64,000 nt of DNA from Paraeggerthella hominis (GCF_021044775.1 NZ_JAJNOQ010000004.1:217760-281759); one strand, 5' to 3'. Positions 26,731 through 35,534 are shown, counted from the first letter of the stretch. Numbers and translations are program-made. The notes: generated by a model from the sequence alone, not told the origin.

Positions 26731-28182
26731 CTACGCGTTCTTCAAAAACGCTTCGTAGCCCTTGAACGCCTCGTAGATGTCGGCTTTGCTCGTAACCTCC
26801 CACGGGGAGTGCATCGACAACACAGGCACGCCCGAGTCGATAACGTCCATGCCGTGCTCGGCGGGAATGTAGGCGATGGTCCCGCCACCGCCCGCATCCA
26901 CGCGGCCCAGCTCGGCCGTCTGGAACGACACGCCGGCATCGCCCATGATGCGGCGGATGCGCGCCATGTATTCGGCGCTTGCGTCGTTCGAACCGCTCTT
27001 GCCGCGCGCGCCGGTGTACTTGTTGAACACCAGGCCACGACCTAAGAAAGCGGAATTCTTAGCCTCGAAAACACTCGCGTATGCAGGATCGAATCCTGCG
27101 GACACGTCGGAGGACAGCATGCTCGACGAAGCCAGCGCGCGAGCCAACGGCAAAGGACCGCCCTCGCCAGCAAGCTCCATGACCTCGGCTATCGTGTTCT
27201 CGAAGAATCGCGAGGCCATACCGGTAGCGCCCACGCTGCCAATCTCCTCTTTGTCCACCAGCACGCATACCGCGGCCTTGTCGAGCATCTGATCCGCCAT
27301 GGCCAGCTGCGCGGCCAGGGACGTGAACGCGCATACGCGATCATCCTGCCCATAGCCGATGACCATGCTGCGGTCGAAGCCCAAGTCGCGCGCACGACCG
27401 GCCGGCACCACTTCCAGTTCAGCCGAAAGGAAGTCCTCTTCGGCGATGTCGTACTTCTCGGCCAGCAGCTTGAGCGCGAACGCCTTCACCGGCTCCTTTT
27501 CCGCCAGCTTTTCGAAAGCGGGCCTGTCGTCCGCCGCTTCAGACGTCGCTTCGCCTTTGCCTTCCCGCTCGATCAGAAGCGGACGGTTTCCCACCAGCAG
27601 GTCAAGAGCCTCCCCTTCAACGACTTCCGACGCCTTCTTGCCCATCTGCTGGCTCGCCAGGTGAATGAGCAAATCGGTCACGCAGAATACCGGGTCGCCC
27701 GGATCGTCGCCCACCTGCACGTCCACCACGGAACCGTCGGTCTTCGCCACCACGCCATGCAAAGCAAGCGGCAGCGTAACCCACTGGTAGTGCTTGATGC
27801 CGCCATAATAATGCGTGTCCAGAAGCGCGAAGTCGTTCGCCTCGTACAACGGATTCTGCTTGACGTCAAGGCGCGGCGAATCAATGTGCGCACCCAGAAT
27901 GTTCAAACCGGCCGTCAGCGAACCGGCACCCAACTGCACTAAAATGAGCGCCTTGCCATGGGCGAGCGCCCATACCTTGTCGCCCGGCTTGAGCGTCCGA
28001 CCTTCGCTCACAGCAGCCGCCAAAGGCCGGTAGCCAGCGGCCTCGGCCATGGTCACAGCAGTTGCCGCGCACGCACGCTCGGTTTTGTTTTCGGAAATGA
28101 AATCGATGTACTCGGCAGCTAGATGCTCAAGAGCTTCCAGGTCAGCTTCGTCGTACTTTTTCCAGGCTGTCTCGTGTTCCAT
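26731..28182 (-). CDS. M18 family aminopeptidase
   Basis: A 483-residue zinc aminopeptidase of the M18 family, which releases N-terminal residues, usually acidic or hydrophobic, from peptides in the cytoplasm. Metal and catalytic motifs are present: GAHIDSPRLD, VLVDKEEIGSVGATG and MHSPWEV near the C-terminus. Length fits the family (430-490). The start has no close strong competitor. The hairpin at 26681-26714, between this gene and the transporter gene, has 12-bp arms but no U-tract on the minus strand, so read-through into the transporter is possible. Confidence 0.92.
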   Translation of the reverse strand: MEHETAWKKYDEADLEALEHLAAEYIDFISENKTERACAATAVTMAEAAGYRPLAAAVSEGRTLKPGDKVWALAHGKALILVQLGAGSLTAGLNILGAHIDSPRLDVKQNPLYEANDFALLDTHYYGGIKHYQWVTLPLALHGVVAKTDGSVVDVQVGDDPGDPVFCVTDLLIHLASQQMGKKASEVVEGEALDLLVGNRPLLIEREGKGEATSEAADDRPAFEKLAEKEPVKAFALKLLAEKYDIAEEDFLSAELEVVPAGRARDLGFDRSMVIGYGQDDRVCAFTSLAAQLAMADQMLDKAAVCVLVDKEEIGSVGATGMASRFFENTIAEVMELAGEGGPLPLARALASSSMLSSDVSAGFDPAYASVFEAKNSAFLGRGLVFNKYTGARGKSGSNDASAEYMARIRRIMGDAGVSFQTAELGRVDAGGGGTIAYIPAEHGMDVIDSGVPVLSMHSPWEVTSKADIYEAFKGYEAFLKNA

Positions 28183-28291
28183 ACGCTTCCTTTCGCACGT
28201 CCGTTAGTTCAGGGTCATTATCGCTGCTGACGCCGTGTATGAAGGGCCTCGCAAGGAATTTCTTGAAGAAACCAAGGTAGGATGTTCAAGG

Positions 28292-28308
28292 TAACCGTTC
28301 GGTAACTC
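28292..28308 (+). promoter_or_regulatory. GGTAAC direct repeat upstream of the ABC exporter
   Basis: GGTAAC occurs at 28292-28297 and 28303-28308, 11 bp apart. Such spacing (one helical turn) is typical of OmpR-type response regulator sites. A possible -10 (TACTAT) lies near 28352. The 28183-28431 gap holds no gene. Confidence 0.35.
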
Positions 28309-28431
28309 GGTGGAGATTGGGAATTCGCGGTTTATTCGAAGCGAGAAAATTTACTATAGAAACTAAACTAATTGCAAACGCACATTGCGCGCCGTGCACC
28401 CGGCAACGAGTCGCGCATTGAAAGGCGCCCC

Positions 28432-31400
28432 ATGCTGCAACTTCTGAACATCTGCAAGTCCTACACTACAGCCGATTTCACCCAAACCGCCCTCGACAAC
28501 GTATCGGTGTCCTTTCGCGATAACGAGTTCGTCGCCATTCTGGGTCCTTCCGGCTCGGGCAAAACAACCCTGCTGAACATTGTGGGCGGCCTGGATCACT
28601 ACGACTCCGGCAACCTTATCATCGACGGCATATCCACCGAGCAGTACAAAGACCGCGATTGGGACGCCTATCGCAACAACCGCATCGGCTTCGTGTTCCA
28701 AAGCTACAATCTGATCCCGCATCAAACGGTGCTTGCCAACGTGGAATTGGCGCTTACGCTATCAGGCGTTTCTCGCGCAGAACGCCATGATCGGGCGGTC
28801 GAAGCGCTGCGCAAAGTAGGACTGGGAGATCACGTCAACAAAAAGCCCAGCCAACTGTCCGGCGGCCAGATGCAGCGCGTCGCCATCGCGCGCGCACTCA
28901 TCAACGACCCCGAAATTCTTCTTGCCGACGAGCCTACCGGCGCGCTCGATTCGAAAACGTCGGTGCAGATCATGGACCTGCTGACTGAAATCGCGAACGA
29001 CCGCCTTGTGGTCATGGTCACGCACAACCCCGAGCTGGCCGAAGAGTACGCTACCCGCATCGTCACCCTTGCCGACGGCGTTATCCGCGCGGACACCGAT
29101 CCCTTCGACCCCAGTTCGGAGGATCTACGCGTCAGCGACAAGCCCGTACGCCGAACGAACATGTCGTTCCTGACCGCACTTGCACTGTCGTTCAAGAACC
29201 TCATGACGAAAAAGGGTCGCACGCTCATGACGGCGTTTGCGGGGTCGATCGGCATCATCGGCATTGCGGCCATCCTTTCGCTTGCCAACGGCGTGAACAA
29301 CTACATTAAGAACGTCGAAGAAGAAACCTTGTCCGAATACCCGCTGCAAATCCAAAGCACCGGATTCGACATGACGTCGATGATGCTGGGAGCCGCCGGC
29401 GTTGAGAGTGACGTTTCAGCAGGTCAGGGAGCCGCAGAAAGCGACGGAGAAGACACTGTCCGCGTGGCTGAAATGATCACCAACATGGTTTCAAGCATTG
29501 GATCGAACGACCTGGCGTCGCTCAAGGCGTACTTCGACAGCGGCGAAAGCGATATCGATCAGTACACGAACGCAATCGAGTACACGTACAACGTCGCGCC
29601 GCAGATATACAGCTCGAACACCGAAAAGCTCCGCCAGGTGAACCCGGACAAATCGTTCTCGGCGCTGGGGCTGGGCTCGACCACCAGCTCGAACAGCCTC
29701 ATGTCCATGTCCATGAGCACCGACACGTTCTACGAAATGCCCAGCGATCCCGACCTGTACGAAAGCCAATACGACGTGAAAGCGGGCAGATGGCCCAGCA
29801 ACTACAACGAGGTCGTACTCGTGCTAACGGGGAACGGAGCCATCAGCGACCTCATGCTGTACACCATGGGCCTTCGCGACTCGGCCGAACTTGACGACAT
29901 CGTGAAGAAGTTTGCCGCAGAAGAAGAGATAACGGCTCCTACCGACATCGAACAGCCCTCCTACGATCAAATTCTCGACGTGTCGTTCAAACTGGTGAAC
30001 GCCACCGATTATTACGTCCGCGACAACGAGTTCGGCGTCTGGAAGGATAAAACCGATGACACCAACTACATGCTGGATCTGGCGTCGAAAGGCGAGGACG
30101 TCAAAATCGTAGGCATTGTCCAGCCGCGCGAAGACGCAACCGCCACTATGCTCAGTTCGGGCATCAACTACCCCGCGTCCCTCACCAACCACGTGATCGA
30201 GCAGGCAGCCAACAGCACCATCGTGAAAGACCAGTTGGCAAACCCCGGCACCAACGTGTTCACTGGAAAGCCCTTCGGCGAAGAGGATGAAAACGACGGC
30301 GGCTTCGCCATGGATTCGCTGTTCACCATTAACGGCGACGCCCTGCAAGCGGCATTCACCATCGACCAAAGCAAACTCTCGGTCGACATGTCCAATGCGC
30401 TCAACCTGTCGTCCGGGCTTCAGAACATGCCAGCGGTCCCCGAGCCGAACATGGACGAGATCGCCGGGAAGATCAAGTTCGAGGTCACGCCCGAGCAAAC
30501 CCGCGACATCGTCGATAACGTCATGGCCGGATACAAAAAGTACCTGCTCACCCATCCGATCGACCCTAGCGATCCCGACGCGTTCAACAAGAGCTTCTCC
30601 GATTACATGGCGACGCCCGAAGCCCAAGCCATCATCGTCGCATCCGCAGCGGGCATTGCGACGGAAAGCGACCTGCAAGCTCAAATCGCCACCGCCCTGC
30701 AAGGCTATATGCAAACGACTATGACCACGTACATGGGAGCCATGGCAACCGAGCTGCAAACGCAGGTCACCGCCGCGCTGCAGCAATCGATGAACCAGAT
30801 GGCCGCCAACATGGCCTCCGCCATGTCCATCGATCCCGACAAGTTCAAAGACGCGTTCCAGATGAACATGAGCGAAGAGGAATTGGGCGAGCTTATGATG
30901 TCGCTCATGAGCAGCGAAGACGCCTCGTATGACAACAACCTCAAGAAACTGGGCTACGCCGACCTCAACAAACCAGGCGCTATCGACATCTATCCTGTCG
31001 ATTTCGAAAGCAAAGAAAAGGTCATCGAGATTCTGGACGCCTACAACGATCGCATGACCACCGAAGGCCAGGACGACAAGGTGATCACGTACACCGATTT
31101 CGTAGGAACGCTCATGTCCTCGGTTACCGACATCGTGAACATGATCAGCTACGTGCTGGTGGCGTTCGTGGCCATTTCGCTTGTGGTATCGTCCATCATG
31201 ATCGGCGTCATCACCTACATTTCGGTTCTCGAACGCAAAAAGGAAATCGGCATCCTGCGCTCCATAGGCGCGAGCAAGGGCGATATCAGCCGCGTGTTCA
31301 ACGCCGAGACCATCATCGTGGGCTTCACGGCCGGGCTTATCGGCATCGGCACCACCGCGCTTGCCTGCATCCCCGTCAACGCGATCGTGTATTCCCTGTT

Positions 31401-31545
31401 CAACGTAGCCGACGTAGCGTCGCTGCCGTGGCAAGCCGCCGTTATCCTGGTTGCCATCAGCGTGTTCCTCACGTTCCTGGCCGGCCTCATCCCCTCGAGC
31501 GCCGCAAGCCGCAAAGACCCCGTGGAAGCGCTAAGAAGCGAGTAG
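28432..31545 (+). CDS. Fused ABC ATPase / FtsX-like permease (MacB-like)
   Basis: A 1037-residue single-chain ABC exporter half. Residues 1-~230 are the ATPase: Walker A GPSGSGKTT, signature LSGGQMQRVAIA, Walker B ILLADEPTG. A first membrane helix follows (LMTAFAGSIGIIGIAAILSL), then ~600 extracytoplasmic residues. Three C-terminal helices form the FtsX permease (VNMISYVLVAFVAISLVVSS onward). The large external domain has a Met-rich stretch near its end (MNQMAANMASAMS, MSEEELGELMMSLM). MacB/BceB-type mechanotransmission ABC proteins act on antimicrobial peptides, lipoproteins or cell-wall turnover without moving substrate through the membrane core. The start at 28432 has AAAGG upstream. No two-component genes are adjacent. 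Confidence 0.9.
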   Translation: MLQLLNICKSYTTADFTQTALDNVSVSFRDNEFVAILGPSGSGKTTLLNIVGGLDHYDSGNLIIDGISTEQYKDRDWDAYRNNRIGFVFQSYNLIPHQTVLANVELALTLSGVSRAERHDRAVEALRKVGLGDHVNKKPSQLSGGQMQRVAIARALINDPEILLADEPTGALDSKTSVQIMDLLTEIANDRLVVMVTHNPELAEEYATRIVTLADGVIRADTDPFDPSSEDLRVSDKPVRRTNMSFLTALALSFKNLMTKKGRTLMTAFAGSIGIIGIAAILSLANGVNNYIKNVEEETLSEYPLQIQSTGFDMTSMMLGAAGVESDVSAGQGAAESDGEDTVRVAEMITNMVSSIGSNDLASLKAYFDSGESDIDQYTNAIEYTYNVAPQIYSSNTEKLRQVNPDKSFSALGLGSTTSSNSLMSMSMSTDTFYEMPSDPDLYESQYDVKAGRWPSNYNEVVLVLTGNGAISDLMLYTMGLRDSAELDDIVKKFAAEEEITAPTDIEQPSYDQILDVSFKLVNATDYYVRDNEFGVWKDKTDDTNYMLDLASKGEDVKIVGIVQPREDATATMLSSGINYPASLTNHVIEQAANSTIVKDQLANPGTNVFTGKPFGEEDENDGGFAMDSLFTINGDALQAAFTIDQSKLSVDMSNALNLSSGLQNMPAVPEPNMDEIAGKIKFEVTPEQTRDIVDNVMAGYKKYLLTHPIDPSDPDAFNKSFSDYMATPEAQAIIVASAAGIATESDLQAQIATALQGYMQTTMTTYMGAMATELQTQVTAALQQSMNQMAANMASAMSIDPDKFKDAFQMNMSEEELGELMMSLMSSEDASYDNNLKKLGYADLNKPGAIDIYPVDFESKEKVIEILDAYNDRMTTEGQDDKVITYTDFVGTLMSSVTDIVNMISYVLVAFVAISLVVSSIMIGVITYISVLERKKEIGILRSIGASKGDISRVFNAETIIVGFTAGLIGIGTTALACIPVNAIVYSLFNVADVASLPWQAAVILVAISVFLTFLAGLIPSSAASRKDPVEALRSE

Positions 31546-31593
31546 TACGACAGCCCTCGCCCACGAACGCTAACGCTTCGCACCGCCTTTTCG

Positions 31594-31626
31594 AGCGAGC
31601 GGCCCAAACAGGTCGCTCGCTTTTTT
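31594..31626 (+). terminator. Rho-independent terminator of the ABC exporter gene
   Basis: An 11-bp stem (AGCGAGCGGCC with GGTCGCTCGCT) and a T6 run, about 50 bp after the stop. Confidence 0.9.
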
Positions 31627-31731
31627 ATGCGGAACGCAGCGCGGCGAAGGGGCAGAACAAGGGCATGCACCGCGGCCTTTCGTCCCCCTGCCGCAGCCCT
31701 CGCGCCGCGCCCGCGCTCCGCTCCTCGCCCC

Positions 31732-32064
31732 TTACTCCGAACCACCCCATTCCGTCACGAACCGTTCGTACAGTCGCGCCTGATGAAAGAGCCGCAAGAA
31801 CCAAACCACCTCGCCGTCTATGCGATACACGATGACGTACTTGAGAACGTAGTGCTCCCTATAGGAACGACCGAGCCAACGAGGTCTGCTGGAAACAGCG
31901 TTTATAAACGGACTACATGCTAAAAGTTCCTTTGCGCGATCCACGGCACGCACCATACGTTCAGCAGCATTCGGCGAACCGCAATCAACCATCAGGTACG
32001 ACAGGACATCTCGAAGATCATCATCGAATGCATCTGCTACGCAAATACTAAAATCCGTATTCAT
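31732..32064 (-). CDS. ParE/RelE-superfamily toxin
   Basis: A 110-residue RelE/ParE-fold protein. Signatures are the N-terminal helix pair (DLRDVLSYLMVDCGSPNAAERM), the central FINAVSSRPRWLGRSYREHYV and the C-terminal strand VIVYRIDGEVVWFLRLFHQAR. ParE members poison gyrase and RelE members cut mRNA; which applies cannot be decided. Its start overlaps the end of the AbrB-like antitoxin gene by 17 nt, so translation is coupled. A free-standing toxin is unlikely because the pair is in standard antitoxin-toxin order. Confidence 0.82.
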   Translation of the reverse strand: MNTDFSICVADAFDDDLRDVLSYLMVDCGSPNAAERMVRAVDRAKELLACSPFINAVSSRPRWLGRSYREHYVLKYVIVYRIDGEVVWFLRLFHQARLYERFVTEWGGSE

Positions 32065-32413
32065 TCCGAATCCCAGCGCGCATATCTTCGTACGTCATAT
32101 AGCGCCCCTCCTCGATATCGCGCTCAGCCTCCTCAACCCTTTCCCTCACCGAGACCACTTTCTTTTTCAAAGAGCAGTATTGCTCGATCAGCTCCTCGCC
32201 CTCGTAGCCTTCCGAGATCAAATGGCGCAGGATATCAACCGTCACGTCTTCGTCTTCCACCTCAAGCGGCTGAAGGAACATCCCTTTGTCGGTCCAAGTG
32301 CACAAGGCGTAATCCCCAAAGCCAGCCTTTTCGTATATTTTCGCCGGGATGGTGATCTGCCGCTTGCTCGATATTTTGATAGCTTGAGGCTTCTCCAAAA
32401 CCGCAACGTTCAT
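32048..32413 (-). CDS. AbrB/SpoVT-type antitoxin
   Basis: A 121-residue protein with an N-terminal swapped-hairpin AbrB domain (AIKISSKRQITIPAKIYEKAG), followed by an acidic helical tail that probably occupies the toxin groove. It is upstream of and overlaps the ParE-like toxin gene. The start at 32413 is chosen because AAGGAG precedes it; the longer ORF to 32479 lacks support. AbrB-type antitoxins bind their own promoter as dimers, so autoregulation is expected. Pairing of an AbrB antitoxin with a RelE/ParE-fold toxin instead of MazF is a mixed combination. Confidence 0.82.
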   Translation of the reverse strand: MNVAVLEKPQAIKISSKRQITIPAKIYEKAGFGDYALCTWTDKGMFLQPLEVEDEDVTVDILRHLISEGYEGEELIEQYCSLKKKVVSVRERVEEAERDIEEGRYMTYEDMRAGIRNEYGF

Positions 32414-32568
32414 ATCCTTCTCCTTACCAAGCGCTTGGTTCTTGGCGGTAGTATACCATAAGGGTACATCTGTTCGCAATATTAGAGCCGTATGAACTTT
32501 GTGCGAAGCCTTGTCATCCGTTTCGGTTATCCTCTTGCATGCACCTGGCGTTCAGGGTAGTATTTCAG

Positions 32569-32591
32569 TTAATGAGATTTGTTCTCATTAA
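32569..32591. promoter_or_regulatory. Dyad operator upstream of rubrerythrin
   Basis: TTAATGAGA-N5-TCTCATTAA is a perfect 9-bp inverted repeat about 40 bp before the rubrerythrin start. It is AT-rich, symmetric and of the size used by Fur/PerR-family repressors, though it does not match the classical PerR consensus. Confidence 0.65.
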
Positions 32592-32630
32592 GATGAGAAG
32601 ACGAACTAAGACGAGAAGGAGCATGCATCC

Positions 32631-33233
32631 ATGAAAGTGCGCGCGCAAATCCCCACCGCTGAGAATTCCACGAACATGAACGGCTTCGGCACGTGCGAAG
32701 TTGGCTCCACCCTCGACAACCTGAAGGCTGCCATCGGCGGCGAGACCGGCGCCTCCGCGAAGTACACCGCTTTCGCCAAGGCTGCCAAGGAACAGGGGTA
32801 CGACCAGATCGCGCGTCTGTTCGAGGCAACCGCAGCCGCCGAGCAAATCCACATCGGCCTGGAGTACGCCTTGGTCGCCGACATGGAGCCCGGCTACGAG
32901 AAGCCCGCAGCTCCTGATTGCTCCGGCGCTCAGACCGACCTGAACCTGATCTCCGGCGCGCAGGGCGAGATCTTCGAGACCTCCGACATGTATCCGGCAT
33001 TCATCAAGAAGGCTCAGGAAGAGGGCAACGCCAAGGCCGTGCAGGTGTTCACGCGCGCCAAGCTGGCTGAGTCCGTGCATGCCGAGCGTTACCTGGCCGC
33101 ATACAACGACCTCGACGCTGCCGACGACGACGCTTTCTATCTGTGCCCCATCTGCGGTTATATCCACAAGGGCGAGGATTTTGAGAAGTGCCCCATCTGC
33201 TTCTGCCCGAAGGCTTCCTTCAAGGCGTTCTAA
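32631..33233 (+). CDS. rbr: Rubrerythrin
   Basis: A 200-residue cytoplasmic peroxidase that protects anaerobes from hydrogen peroxide. The ferritin-like diiron domain is visible: Glu38 in GETGASAKY, Glu71/His74 in EQIH, and Glu147/His150 in ESVH. The C-terminus carries the rubredoxin-type Fe(Cys)4 site with CPIC at 172-175 and CPIC at 187-190. Electrons usually come from NADH via rubredoxin or flavoproteins. The ~25-residue N-terminal extension before the diiron domain is longer than in many relatives. A dyad just upstream suggests redox- or metal-responsive control. It is monocistronic, ending at a hairpin. Confidence 0.95.
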   Translation: MKVRAQIPTAENSTNMNGFGTCEVGSTLDNLKAAIGGETGASAKYTAFAKAAKEQGYDQIARLFEATAAAEQIHIGLEYALVADMEPGYEKPAAPDCSGAQTDLNLISGAQGEIFETSDMYPAFIKKAQEEGNAKAVQVFTRAKLAESVHAERYLAAYNDLDAADDDAFYLCPICGYIHKGEDFEKCPICFCPKASFKAF

Positions 33234-33255
33234 GCTAACTTTTTCACCTGCGCAA

Positions 33256-33285
33256 GAAACGGCCGCCCCATCGGGCGGTCGTTTC
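33256..33285 (+). terminator. Terminator hairpin of rubrerythrin gene
   Basis: A 13-bp stem (GAAACGGCCGCCC with GGGCGGTCGTTTC, one G-T pair) and a 4-nt loop, 22 bp after the stop. Confidence 0.75.
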
Positions 33286-33387
33286 GCATTGTTTCATGCC
33301 GTTCGACCAACAACACGGACAACGCGAAAGCCCGGCAAACGCCCGTCGTTGCGCTATCATACTACCCTTCAAACAAGAGAGGGCACC

Positions 33388-33963
33388 ATGAACCAACGTC
33401 AATGCATTACCGCATCCTCCACCGTCGAGGACATCCTCGCTCACAACCGCTCGTTCGTCGAGCAGCGCGAATTCGAGCGCTACGTCACCGACAAATACCC
33501 TGACAAAAAGCTCGCGATCGTCTCGTGTATGGATACGCGCCTGACCGAGCTGCTGGCCGCTGCGCTCGGCCTGAAAAACGGCGACGCGAAGATCATCAAG
33601 GTAGCAGGAGGCGAAGTTTCCCACCCGTTCGGCAGCGTGATGCGATCGCTCTTGATAGCCGTATGCGAGCTGGGCGTGGAAGACGTCATGGTGGTTGCGC
33701 ACACGAACTGCGGAGCGCAACACATGAGCGGCGCGAGCATGGTGGAGAACATGAAACGGCTCGGGGTATCCTCTGAGCGCATCGATTTCGCACGCCATTG
33801 CGGTATCGACTTCGACCACTGGCTCGCCGGCTTCGGAGATACTGAGGAGGCCGTACGGAAGAGCGTCGACATGGTGCGCGCGCATCCCGTCATGCCTCCG
33901 CACGTGCGCGTCACGGGCTGCGTGATGGATTCGGAAACCGGAGAGCTCGCCATCATCTGCTAA
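33388..33963 (+). CDS. Beta-class carbonic anhydrase
   Basis: A 191-residue beta-carbonic anhydrase interconverting CO2 and bicarbonate. Zinc ligands and the catalytic dyad are in order: Cys47-x-Asp49-x-Arg51 in SCMDTR, and His105-x-x-Cys108 in HTNC. Length fits the small type II family. The start at 33388 has GAGGG just upstream; the longer open frame (from 33079) overlaps rubrerythrin and is rejected. It may supply bicarbonate for carboxylation or help CO2 handling by the ferredoxin oxidoreductase. Confidence 0.93.
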   Translation: MNQRQCITASSTVEDILAHNRSFVEQREFERYVTDKYPDKKLAIVSCMDTRLTELLAAALGLKNGDAKIIKVAGGEVSHPFGSVMRSLLIAVCELGVEDVMVVAHTNCGAQHMSGASMVENMKRLGVSSERIDFARHCGIDFDHWLAGFGDTEEAVRKSVDMVRAHPVMPPHVRVTGCVMDSETGELAIIC

Positions 33964-33991
33964 GGGTAAGCCCCGCGCACAACGAAGAACG

Positions 33992-34049
33992 CATTGTCGC
34001 CCGAAACGTACGGTTTTGCCGCGAAAACCGTACGTTTCGGGCGACAATG
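33992..34049. repeat. Perfect 26-bp inverted repeat between convergent genes
   Basis: Arms at 33992-34017 and 34024-34049 are perfectly complementary around a 6-nt centre (GCCGCG). It sits between the convergent carbonic anhydrase and nuclease genes. There is no U-tract on either strand. A bidirectional terminator is the simplest role, but the length and perfection are unusual. Confidence 0.85.
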
Positions 34050-34108
34050 TGCTTGCAGCAGTGTGCGCACGACGACGCGCGTACGATGACGTCGGCGACC
34101 TCGCAGCG

Positions 34109-34879
34109 CTACGCCCACAAGTACGTCACCCCGCGCCCTTCCGCGGCGGCCTCGATCCCCCACTGGGCGAACAAGCCGTCGTGATACGTGTCGGGACGAT
34201 AAGTTTTCGGCTGACCGTAGCCGTCGATCACCTGAATGGCATTCAACATGTACTGCGCGATGACAGCGGGATCGTCGGCCTCGGCGGCACTGGCGGGCAG
34301 GGTTCGCCACACGTAGGCAAGCGGACGACCGTACTTGTCAACCTGGCTGGTATCGTACTGCAGCCACAACGTGTCGCCCTCGCCCACAAGCCCCTTCATA
34401 TGGTCGGACGCCCATACGCCCTCTTCGCGATTACGCTCCTTTTGCGGCGCCACGCTTTCGGGCGTGTCTATGCCGATAAGCCTCACCGACGCTCGCTCGC
34501 CATCGGCAAAAAGCACCGCCAGCGTATCGCCGTCCACAACGTGCCGGACCGTCACCTGGTCGAACGCAGCAGGATCCGCGTTCGCACGCTGAACGTCGGT
34601 CGAGCGCTTCGCGTCCTGCTCGGCAGCGCGGCGCGCATCTTCCGTTACATGCGCGGCCTCCAACCCGGCAGACGCAGTCGGACGCGCACCCGACCCGTCA
34701 GGCGAACCCCCTCCCGACGAAGCAAGCTGCGGCCCCGCCCATGCGGCAACCGCCAGCGCAAGCAGCAGCAAACCGCTTGCGATCCTGCCCGCCGGACTCT
34801 TTCCCAGCCGCTTCGCCATGCGCCGCGCAGCTCGCCGAACGTCCCGCTCCTTCACCGGCGGAAAGCGCCCGTCGCTCAC
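34109..34879 (-). CDS. Membrane-anchored thermonuclease-like protein
   Basis: A 256-residue protein: a basic cytoplasmic N-terminus, one membrane helix or uncleaved signal (IASGLLLLALAVAAWAG), an ~80-residue linker, and a staphylococcal-nuclease OB-fold domain. Catalytic features are the metal-binding Asp in VVDGDT, Arg and Glu in RLIGIDTPE, and the second Arg in DKYGR, so it should be an active calcium-dependent nuclease outside the membrane. The GTG start overlaps the upstream phosphoesterase stop (GTGA), giving translational coupling. Possible roles are scavenging of DNA/RNA or degradation of incoming DNA. Confidence 0.88.
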   Translation of the reverse strand: MSDGRFPPVKERDVRRAARRMAKRLGKSPAGRIASGLLLLALAVAAWAGPQLASSGGGSPDGSGARPTASAGLEAAHVTEDARRAAEQDAKRSTDVQRANADPAAFDQVTVRHVVDGDTLAVLFADGERASVRLIGIDTPESVAPQKERNREEGVWASDHMKGLVGEGDTLWLQYDTSQVDKYGRPLAYVWRTLPASAAEADDPAVIAQYMLNAIQVIDGYGQPKTYRPDTYHDGLFAQWGIEAAAEGRGVTYLWA

Positions 34880-35406
34880 GCCCGCTCCCCTGCGCTCATG
34901 ATCACGTCGCCGCTCAACGACATGATGCGCACACGCAACACGCGCCCGTTCTCAACCTCCATCCGCCCCGTGCAACGAGGAAACCCGCCGCGCGGGCGAA
35001 ATGCAGCTCCCGGACACAGAAAATACTCCGCGGGACGAGCGTCTGCGCCGGTCAGCAATTCCGGAACGTGCGTGTGCCCGTGAACGCACACCTGCGGAAT
35101 GGGATCGCCCGCAGCAAGCCCCGCGCACCCGTTGAACCCTATGCGAACATCGCGCGGGTAATGCGCGACCAGAAAACGTACGCCGTCGATAACCGGATGC
35201 GCGAACCGACCCACGCGCGATCCGTACTCATCGAAATCGTTGTTCCCCAATACTGCCGTTGTGGGGGCAAGCGCCTCCAGAGCACGCAAGATATCAGGGC
35301 TGCCGATGTCTCCCGCATGAATGATGTGGTCAACGTCGGCCATAGCCGCCAGCGCATCATCGGACAGATTCCCGTGAGTGTCGGATATAAGGCCAATTAC
35401 CGTCAT
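34876..35406 (-). CDS. YfcE/MJ0936-type metallophosphoesterase
   Basis: A 176-residue calcineurin-like phosphodiesterase. The metal-binding motifs are in order: GLISDTHGN, HAGDIG, LGNND and HGHTHVPE. Small family members hydrolyse phosphodiesters, with unclear natural substrates. The start at 35406 has GAAAGGA upstream; the ORF continues to 35601 through the CIRCE element and is rejected there. It is co-transcribed and overlaps the nuclease gene, which may indicate a shared nucleic-acid or nucleotide scavenging job. Confidence 0.9.
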   Translation of the reverse strand: MTVIGLISDTHGNLSDDALAAMADVDHIIHAGDIGSPDILRALEALAPTTAVLGNNDFDEYGSRVGRFAHPVIDGVRFLVAHYPRDVRIGFNGCAGLAAGDPIPQVCVHGHTHVPELLTGADARPAEYFLCPGAAFRPRGGFPRCTGRMEVENGRVLRVRIMSLSGDVIMSAGERA

Positions 35407-35534
35407 GTGCGCATCCTTTCCTCGAATGCGCACCAGTATAGGCCATCTGCCAAGAGCAAGCCCCTCCTTCAGCGAAGCGTCAAAACCGCAAAGGCATGCT
35501 GCAAACCCCCTAAGGTCAACGAGAATGTTACGTT

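Noticed and set aside
29824..31434. A 536-codon minus-strand frame over the ABC exporter
   Set aside because: Composition typical of the antisense of a coding strand; no recognisable motifs.
33079..33963. A longer start for the carbonic anhydrase gene
   Set aside because: The extension overlaps rubrerythrin in another frame and lacks homology; the ATG at 33388 has a ribosome-binding site and matches family length.
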